DNA of 21,904 nucleotides from an uncultured Clostridia bacterium (GTDB lineage Bacteria > Bacillota > Clostridia > TANB77 > CAG-508): NCBI GenBank assembly GCA_934162615.1, contig CAKPJK010000026.1:1-21904 (forward strand), read 5' to 3'. This document shows positions 16,426-21,904 of the stretch, one piece after another. The stretch's first letter is position 1; every line of letters starts with the position of its first letter. Below the pieces are notes generated by a model. It had not been told where the DNA came from, ran no database searches, and worked only from the letters and a program-made list of their open reading frames with translations. The translations under genes and the position numbers were made by a program.

Positions 16426-18757
16426 TTATATTTCTTCGATTTAATTCTTTTAAAAATTTTTGTGTCAATGTTTGAGTTTGTCCATCAAATAATTTGTCCC
16501 ACATATTATTTTCTTTTGTTCGAAGTTCTATTGCAGTTTTTATTCTTATATAATCTTCTTTTATTAAGATTCCCAATATTTTATCCTGATATCCTTTATA
16601 TTTTGCGTCTTTGCAACAATATGTTCCAACAGTTGTAAATAAGGTCATTATAAATACTAATGTTTTCTCACTTATATCCATATTTTTAGCTATCTTAAAT
16701 AAATCTAAAGTTCTATCCAATAAGTAATGAGTCAAAGTTGGAGCATCATTATTATTTATACTTCCTATTAGAAACCAACCTAATCTATTAGATACATTTC
16801 GTAATGCATTTTCCATATTATTCTCTATACAACTTATTCCAATATTATAAATACTCTTATATAATAATTCTTTTCTTTTATTATCTGATACTATAAAATT
16901 ATACTTTTTTTCTTCTAAAAAATCAGATAATAAATTAGTAACGTTAATTACATTCATTTCTTTAATTCTTGATCTATATATTGCAACATCAGCAATTGCT
17001 TCTATAATATGAATCCCGAATTGATTTGATATTTTTCTATTTTTATCAAGTTCTTCAATAGTATCGTCTATTGCAGAAATAGTTAATTCAGCAAACTTCT
17101 TATTTTCAATATTTACTGTCCTTACTAGATTTCCTAGATATAAATCAAACAATTTTTCTTGTGCATTTCTATCATCTCGTTTTAAGGTTAATATTGAATC
17201 TTTTAAAATTCTCAATATAATATAGAACATATTTACATTATTATTTATAACTAACCTTATAAATAGTTCCTCAAATTCATCACATATCTCATTCATTAAT
17301 TTAGGTTCATCTTTTTTTACTTGTATTATTTTACTATATTCTGGTAAAAAACTATAATAATTACAATTTGAATTATTTAAGCTTAATTCTAGAACAATAT
17401 CTATTATTTTCTTCCTATTAATTTCTCCAAAATCTTCAGTCCATTCTTGCATTGTTATATTTAAATAATAAAGTATAAACTCATTCCATTTTTCATTATC
17501 TATTATTCTATTATTTCTATTTGTTATTATCTCTATGAAATCTCTAACTTGTTCTTTACATTTATTTTCAATTAATTGATTCCCATAAATTGAATAATAG
17601 ATTACTATATCTTCAATATTATCATTTATATGTGTTATATTGTATGTATACTTTTCTAATACTTGTATTAATATTCTATATTTATTATTATCGTTTTTAT
17701 TATCTTCTATATTTTTTACCATTACATAAGTTAAAAATTTTCCAAAATAATTTAAATTTATATTTTTAAATGCATATTTTAATGAAATATTAATATTATA
17801 CAATTCATTAATAAACCAATCTAACCATTCATCCTCTTTTTTTAATAAAGTTTTGCCTATTTCCATATTTAAATCATATAGTTCTTCTAAAATGCCATTA
17901 TGGTTGTTATTATATTCTTTAGATAATAAATTTATTTGCTTTATATACTTTTTAAACCAATCTAATTTTCCTATTTTTATGCATATTTTTATATTCTTTT
18001 CTTGTTGTATAAATAAATTTGAAATCAAACTTTCGGTTTTGCTATCCTTTGCATAACTAATTTGATACATTCCAGAATTTATAATCTTTTCAAATATGTA
18101 TTCAGCCATTTCTTCTTCATTATTTAATACCATTTTATTACAATGTTCTATTAGATTTTTAAATAATAAACCTATTTTTTCAGAAATATTATTACAAACA
18201 TAATATTCATCTTTTATAATACATTCATCAAAAAATTTATAAAAATCTTTAAAACTATTATCGACATCATTTTGGGTTATGTTTTCTTTTTCTAGGCTAT
18301 CTGCTAAATCCTTAAAATACTTATCAACATAAGTATTTATAGTGAATTCTCTATTAATTCTATATGTATAATAAAAAACAACAATAACATTTATTACAAA
18401 TAGAATTATATAATATATTTCAGTTACATAATTATTAAATAAAGATAATGTTAATACTCCAATTAATATATTTAGTATTGAATATATTAATATAATTTTT
18501 ACTTTCTTCAAAAAATTCTTTTCAATAATCTCCATTGGATATGTATTTTTATATAACTGTATCAATATGAAGTATCCGGATAGCCATATTGTTACCAATC
18601 CTATCAAACTACTAAATATTAATTCTGATAATGTATTTAATTTGTCTAAACCTTGTATATTTAAAAATTTACTAATTCCTAATACTGTTACAGTAATTAT
18701 TAATAATATCATTGTAGTTACTATTTCTCGTTTATATTTTCCTATATTTTTTTTCAT
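16409..18757 (-). CDS. Large membrane-anchored protein, four N-terminal helices plus helical cytoplasmic body
   Basis: A 782-residue protein I cannot assign to a family. Residues 12-31, 46-70, 86-106 and 112-131 are strongly hydrophobic, giving four membrane spans with very short loops, the first preceded by Lys/Arg (KKNIGKYKRE), so both ends face the cytoplasm. The remaining 650 residues are hydrophilic, rich in Ile, Asn, Glu and Lys, and look all-helical, with repeated patterns such as LDLYLGNLVRTVNIENK typical of helical-repeat scaffolds. No catalytic motif is evident. The start is behind AAAGGAGTAAAAT. The gene precedes the YaaC-family gene and lies 60 bp after the broken Ppx gene. An N-terminal membrane anchor with a large sensor-like body fits an effector or sensor of an abortive-infection system, which is inference only. 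Confidence 0.7.
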   Translation of the reverse strand: MKKNIGKYKREIVTTMILLIITVTVLGISKFLNIQGLDKLNTLSELIFSSLIGLVTIWLSGYFILIQLYKNTYPMEIIEKNFLKKVKIILIYSILNILIGVLTLSLFNNYVTEIYYIILFVINVIVVFYYTYRINREFTINTYVDKYFKDLADSLEKENITQNDVDNSFKDFYKFFDECIIKDEYYVCNNISEKIGLLFKNLIEHCNKMVLNNEEEMAEYIFEKIINSGMYQISYAKDSKTESLISNLFIQQEKNIKICIKIGKLDWFKKYIKQINLLSKEYNNNHNGILEELYDLNMEIGKTLLKKEDEWLDWFINELYNINISLKYAFKNINLNYFGKFLTYVMVKNIEDNKNDNNKYRILIQVLEKYTYNITHINDNIEDIVIYYSIYGNQLIENKCKEQVRDFIEIITNRNNRIIDNEKWNEFILYYLNITMQEWTEDFGEINRKKIIDIVLELSLNNSNCNYYSFLPEYSKIIQVKKDEPKLMNEICDEFEELFIRLVINNNVNMFYIILRILKDSILTLKRDDRNAQEKLFDLYLGNLVRTVNIENKKFAELTISAIDDTIEELDKNRKISNQFGIHIIEAIADVAIYRSRIKEMNVINVTNLLSDFLEEKKYNFIVSDNKRKELLYKSIYNIGISCIENNMENALRNVSNRLGWFLIGSINNNDAPTLTHYLLDRTLDLFKIAKNMDISEKTLVFIMTLFTTVGTYCCKDAKYKGYQDKILGILIKEDYIRIKTAIELRTKENNMWDKLFDGQTQTLTQKFLKELNRRNITKNKL

Positions 18758-18817
18758 ATTTTACTCCTTTTGATACTTTTAAAAAGAATTTAATTTTATG
18801 TCTTTTTACTTCTTGAT

Positions 18818-19706
18818 TTACTTATTTTTCATCTTTAATCCATCTTCCATATTTATTTTTGTTGGAACAATATATTTGCTTTCTATTTTATGTGATATTA
18901 AATTTGTTAGCACTTTCATTGCTCTTGAACCATCAAACCATTTGGGATTATCACTATTTGCTCTAATTCTATCTAATGAAGTTACTAAAGCATTTTTATC
19001 ATAATTATCACTCATTTCGATTGTTAGCATATATTTTTGTTTTTCATTTTTATATAAAGTATTTTCCATTAAATTATATCTTGCATTGTTATACCAATAT
19101 AAATGGTCACCACCAGCTAATATTAAAATATCTGCTTTAATATCTATTTTTCCAATTAAATCATCTACATAATCGTATACTTCACTGAAAGAACATGTTG
19201 GAATGTCATTTTTTAGGCTTTCAAATTTATTTGTAATGTCTACCACTCCAAAATCATAATAATTTTTTGGCTATAACTTCTTTATTTTTTACAAATATAA
19301 GTTCAGTTGAACCTCCACCTCCTATAAAAATACATATATTCTCATTGTATTCTATATTTTTATAACATCCTAGAGCAGTATAATTTGCTTCATCTTCTTG
19401 TGACACAACTTGAATTTCCAACTTAAATTTTTCATATATTTTTTTATTAATTTCGTCTAATTCTTCATTTGATATATTTCTAAATATACTACATCCATAT
19501 ATATTTACATTGTTTGTATAAGTTAATGCATTTTTTATTACTTCATACAATTTATTTAAGTCTTCTTCATTTATTTGCTTTTTTATTTGGTAATTTTTCT
19601 TAAATTCAATTGTAATAGTTTTTTCATATATCAATTTTTCTTCTTTGTATATGTGTATTTTGGTATTGTTACTCCCAATTTCAATAATAGAAAACATGTT
19701 ATTCAT
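18818..19706 (-). pseudogene. Ppx/GppA-family phosphatase, frameshifted
   Basis: The first frame (19706 to 19254) opens with ATG behind GGGGGAAAAATAAA and shows the actin-like phosphate-1 loop SIIEIGSNNTKIHIY, a QEDEANYTALG segment and the phosphate-2 loop FIGGGGSTELIF. The second frame (to 18818) continues with VVDITNKFESLKND, ILAGGDHLYW and a helical tail. Around 19254-19265 one extra base ends the first frame at TGA; removing one T gives KKYYDFGVVDIT, a natural junction. The joined product is about 295 residues, the single-domain length of exopolyphosphatase/pppGpp phosphatase relatives. The usual Asp before GGGS is replaced by Ile/Gly, so even the intact form may have had altered activity. 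It may have degraded polyphosphate or pppGpp. A sequencing error cannot be excluded. Confidence 0.75.
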
Positions 19707-19807
19707 TTTATTTTTCCCCCATTCCGTATTTTATGTTTGCAATTCAAATATTTTTTTGCATTTTCTGGATGATTATTATCCCATTATTCTTTTGCTAATT
19801 GTATCAT
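19703..19807 (-). pseudogene. Remnant 3' end of a gene once upstream of ppx/gppA
   Basis: The frame reads MIQLAKE, TAA (19784-19786), then WDNNHPENAKKYLNCKHK and IRNGGKIK, and TGA at 19703-19705. The TGA overlaps the ATG of the Ppx-like gene (ATGA), a classic coupled operon junction, which suggests a real former gene. The TAA is one change from Tyr. The body upstream is missing; the divergent patatin promoter occupies its place. Family not recognised. Confidence 0.35.
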
Positions 19808-19867
19808 ATGCACAAATAAAAATGCAATATTATTTAAGCACAAAATGTAGATACCTGCCTAATTTTG

Positions 19868-19905
19868 TGTTATAATCAATTTTAGCAATTATAGTTTAAA
19901 GGAGG
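19868..19905 (+). promoter_or_regulatory. Extended -10 promoter and strong RBS of the patatin-like gene
   Basis: TGTTATAAT (19868-19876) is a full extended -10 element; the -35 region is weak. AAAGGAGG at 19898-19905 lies seven bases before the ATG at 19913. Expression signals are intact although the gene is broken. Confidence 0.6.
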
Positions 19906-19912
19906 ATTAAAA

Positions 19913-20307
19913 ATGAAGGTTGCGTTGGCTTGTACTGGAGGAGGTGCTAAGGCTGCAATTAATATTGGTACAATCCGTGCACTTAAAGAACTTGGAGTAG
20001 AGATTGAGGCAATTTCAGGAGCAAGTATTGGATCATGTGTCTTTTAGTCTTATGATAAAAAGTGGTTTAAAAAATCCTAAAATAATACGCAAAAGTGTTG
20101 ATGAAATAGTACTTTAAACATAACAAACATATAATGAAAGACATTGATATACCATTTATAATTCCTGCTTTAAATATAACAAAAAGAAAATCTATTTATT
20201 ATAGTTCCAGCCCTATGGAGAAATTTACATACTATGATGATAGACCTATTTCTGAAGCGATTCGAGGTTCTTCGTCTATCCCAGTTATTTTCACTCCAAA
20301 TTTTGTT
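19913..20307 (+). pseudogene. Patatin-like phospholipase, frameshifted and truncated
   Basis: The start follows AAAGGAGG. Residues MKVALACTGGGAKAAINIG hold the oxyanion glycine loop and EAISGASIGS the nucleophile elbow GxSxG of patatin-type serine lipases. A run of four T at 20042-20045 leads to TAG (20045-20047); reading with three T continues FSLMIKSGLKNP and KIIRKSVDEI. A second break near 20115 changes frame and appears to omit sequence, then DIDIPFIIPALNITKRK, YYDDRPISEAIRGSSSIP and VIFTP follow, a patatin mid-domain. Near 20308 the sequence passes without a stop into a PlsC-type acyltransferase. The catalytic Asp region is missing. Intact relatives cleave phospholipid acyl chains. At least one frameshift and two deletions make this a true pseudogene. 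Confidence 0.75.
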
Positions 20308-20762
20308 TGTCGCATTCTATTTCGTGTAAAATATGAAAACCTTAATGTTTTAAATAAATATGATAAGTGTTTAATTTGTCCTAATCACTCTAGGATTTTT
20401 GACCCTGTTTTTCTTTATCCCAAAATAGATAATATGTATAGTGTTGCAAAGTCTGAACTTTTTAAAAATAAATTCGTTTCGAATTTTTTGTCATATTGTA
20501 ATGCCATTCCTATAAAAAGAAATGGCAAGGACTTTGCAGGTACTATGCGTATTTTAAGGTTATTAAAAAAACATGATAAAATAAGACTTCTCTCCCTATT
20601 ATACCTGTTTATATAACTTCACGTCCTCGATTTTTTTCAACTGTGACTGTGAAATTTGGTGAACCTTTCATTCCCAAAGTAAATGCTTCTCATAATAAAG
20701 ATTTGATGAAAAAAGAAGCCTTTAACTTAATAAATTCTATATACAAGTTAAACACTTCTTAA
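20308..20762 (+). pseudogene. PlsC-type 1-acyl-glycerol-3-phosphate acyltransferase fragment, internally deleted
   Basis: Joined in frame to the patatin remnant. It contains CLICPNHSRIFDPVF, the NHx4D acyltransferase motif I (here NHSRIFD), then SVAKSELFKNKFVSN, YCNAIPIKRNGKDFAGT and RILRLLKKHDK. Right after this the frame is lost, and another frame resumes with KTSLPIIPVYITSRPRFF and KFGEPFIPKVN to the TAA at 20760-20762. About 30 residues expected between these parts, including the FPEGTR motif that binds the phosphate group, are absent. The enzyme would normally make phosphatidic acid at the inner membrane. The N-terminal membrane segment is also missing. Clearly non-functional. Confidence 0.75.
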
Positions 20763-20824
20763 AATCTTCTTGCTTTTTATTTTTATTCTTGTATTGACAA
20801 CCCTTTCTTTTAAATTTTAATATA

Positions 20825-21709
20825 TTATACTTCACGATGTATGCCTTCGAATTTGTTTATAATTTCATTTTGTATAATCTTTCCACAATCATCAAATTTT
20901 ATTTTTTCCTTCCATTCAATATCGCCATTTCTATAAAATTCCATTTTTACCTCTTTTTTATCCTTATCTATGTCATAAAAAATTCCTAATACATATCTAC
21001 ATATATGTCTTGGCAATTCTTCATACATTACCTCTCCATAATATGTATTTCTTGTCATAATTTTTAGTCTTTCTTTATTTTCATTTCTATCTTGTGGATT
21101 GTTTTTCTTTTTCATTTCTATTGCTAACAAGTTATCAAGTCCTTTATTTTCTCCTCTACTGTGTACAATTAAATCACATTTTATCCTAATCACTTCATAT
21201 TTGTCATTTATTATTGTTTTATACATATATTCGTTTCTATTATAGTTGGCATCAGCATAGTATCCTCTTATGCCTTTTTCCTCCATTACTTTTTCTAAGC
21301 ATTTACTTAATGATGAGCATAAACATTCTTCTGCTACATCTAGTTTTATGGAACTTATATCTTCTATTAAAAACAATTCATTAGCTTCTTTGAATATTTC
21401 ATATACTAATTTTGAATTTTTTTCTGATATTTTCTTATGTTTTTTTATTTGATTATATAATGTTTCTCTATTCTTGTCTAACACGCTTAGCCCTGCTGGA
21501 GTTATCTTATATTCTCCTCTTTTTTCTCTTTTTAAATAATTTAGATTAACTAAAATTGATAATGCTTTATCACACTTAAACTCAATATAAGGTTCTTCAT
21601 CTCTTCTTAGCATTGCTTTCTCATGTTGTAAGATATTTGATCTTGTGTGAATATTTTCGTCACTTAATTCTTCTAAAATTTCTGCTCCTATTCTATCAAT
21701 TTGTTTCAT
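20825..21709 (-). CDS. Winged-helix plus PD-(D/E)XK nuclease-like protein
   Basis: A 294-residue protein. Residues 1-80 resemble an Mrr-type winged helix (FKCDKALSILVNLNYLK, then REKRGEYKITPAGLSVL). After a helical linker (90-145), residues 172-202 show the nuclease pattern: IRIKCDLIVHS (Asp179), then NLLAIEMKKKN (Glu198-x-Lys200), i.e. D-x(18)-E-x-K, on two strands as in PD-(D/E)XK enzymes. The strand-like C-terminal segment PRHICRYVLGIFYDI fits the fold's edge. Such proteins include restriction-type and Mrr-like nucleases; target and activity are not proven. The ATG at 21709 is preferred over a TTG at 21715, because AAGGA lies six bases upstream. The start overlaps the stop of a 44-codon ORF by 14 bp. 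Intact, and convergent with the patatin-PlsC remnant. Confidence 0.65.
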   Translation of the reverse strand: MKQIDRIGAEILEELSDENIHTRSNILQHEKAMLRRDEEPYIEFKCDKALSILVNLNYLKREKRGEYKITPAGLSVLDKNRETLYNQIKKHKKISEKNSKLVYEIFKEANELFLIEDISSIKLDVAEECLCSSLSKCLEKVMEEKGIRGYYADANYNRNEYMYKTIINDKYEVIRIKCDLIVHSRGENKGLDNLLAIEMKKKNNPQDRNENKERLKIMTRNTYYGEVMYEELPRHICRYVLGIFYDIDKDKKEVKMEFYRNGDIEWKEKIKFDDCGKIIQNEIINKFEGIHREV

Positions 21710-21830
21710 ATTCAATCCTTTCCATACAATATTCTAATAATTTCTTACCATATTCTTCTCTATTATTTTCTCCATATATCTTATGTATTTCTTGTCCTAT
21801 CTCACAATTATCAAATCTCTTATTATACAT
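21696..21830 (-). CDS. Small ORF, 44 residues, overlapping the nuclease-like gene
   Basis: ATG at 21828-21830, TGA at 21696-21698, with a Glu/Lys-rich, coding-like composition (DNCEIGQEIHKIYGENN, YGKKLLEYCMERI). It overlaps the next start codon by 14 bp in another frame, as in translationally coupled pairs. No clear Shine-Dalgarno site precedes it. It could be a small partner protein, or the 3' remnant of a longer gene. The DNCEI segment also occurs in the partial gene just upstream, so local duplication is possible. Confidence 0.4.
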   Translation of the reverse strand: MYNKRFDNCEIGQEIHKIYGENNREEYGKKLLEYCMERIEYETN

Positions 21831-21849
21831 ATATCAATTTTTATTTAAA

Positions 21850-21904
21850 TTAATTAAAACTATATTCTCTTATTTCACAATTATCTGGCAAATATTTTTC
21901 CACC
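21850..21904 (-). CDS. C-terminal tail of a gene entering from the right edge
   Basis: The frame EKYLPDNCEIREYSFN followed by TAA (21850-21852) is open to the window end. It is too short to identify. It would be the gene upstream of the small ORF, 19 bp away, in the same direction. Confidence 0.35.
   Translation of the reverse strand, partial: VEKYLPDNCEIREYSFN

Noticed and set aside
14808..20047. Programmed +1 frameshifting at TTT-T-stop sites (DUF6933-like and patatin genes)
   Set aside because: Both sites would allow a perfect +1 slip of tRNA-Phe, but the first gene also has an independent TAA and the second has deletions, so frameshifting would not rescue either product.

Overview
This is a very AT-rich, tightly packed stretch of genome from a low-GC Gram-positive bacterium, most likely an uncultured gut-type Clostridia. 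The reasons are the base composition, AT-biased codon use, strong AAAGGAGG-type ribosome binding sites, TATAAT-like promoters, and families such as YaaC, short TsaC/Sua5 and single-domain Ppx/GppA. Genes read with the standard code. Nearly everything is on the minus strand; the only plus-strand gene, at 19.9-20.8 kb, is broken. Family names come from reading motifs, without database searches.

Layout, in window order. (1) 1-1600: a kinase-like gene followed by an FCP1/NIF-type HAD phosphatase gene that carries an in-frame TAA. (2) 1600-4053: a decayed zone holding two terminators, an ABC exporter with a one-base frameshift inside its Walker A motif, a 24-bp palindrome in front of it, and two abutting fragments (ATC hydrolase tail, LysR effector domain). 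(3) 4050-11828: one long minus-strand run read in the order radical SAM enzyme, YjjX-type NTPase, ABC-class ATPase, HD hydrolase, TsaC, and a 1318-residue SF1 helicase with a C-terminal phospholipase-D nuclease domain. The last has the architecture of the Mokosh type II anti-phage protein. A copy of the 3' end of the NTPase gene lies in front of the HD gene. (4) 11.8-13.6 kb: a Fic AMP-transferase gene with its own promoter, a terminator, and a tandem array of 40-bp hairpin units directly after its stop codon. (5) 13.7-15.2 kb: an EEP-family nuclease/phosphatase gene behind a doubly broken gene resembling DUF6933. (6) 15.2-18.8 kb: two intact genes, a large four-helix membrane protein with an all-helical cytoplasmic body and a YaaC-family protein, which look like a functional pair. 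(7) 18.8-20.8 kb: a frameshifted Ppx/GppA gene, plus a plus-strand patatin-PlsC chimera with frameshifts and deletions. (8) 20.8-21.9 kb: a winged-helix PD-(D/E)XK nuclease-like gene overlapped by a 44-codon ORF, and the tail of another gene.

Taken together the window looks like an accessory or defence-type region undergoing erosion. At least seven genes are broken or fragmentary, while the very long helicase and membrane-protein frames remain open. That contrast argues that the long genes are under selection and that the broken ones are mostly real decay, although one-base insertions in homopolymers could also be sequencing error. The best candidates for an undescribed system are the membrane protein plus YaaC pair (15239-18757), the operon ending in the helicase-PLD protein, and the hairpin array after fic.
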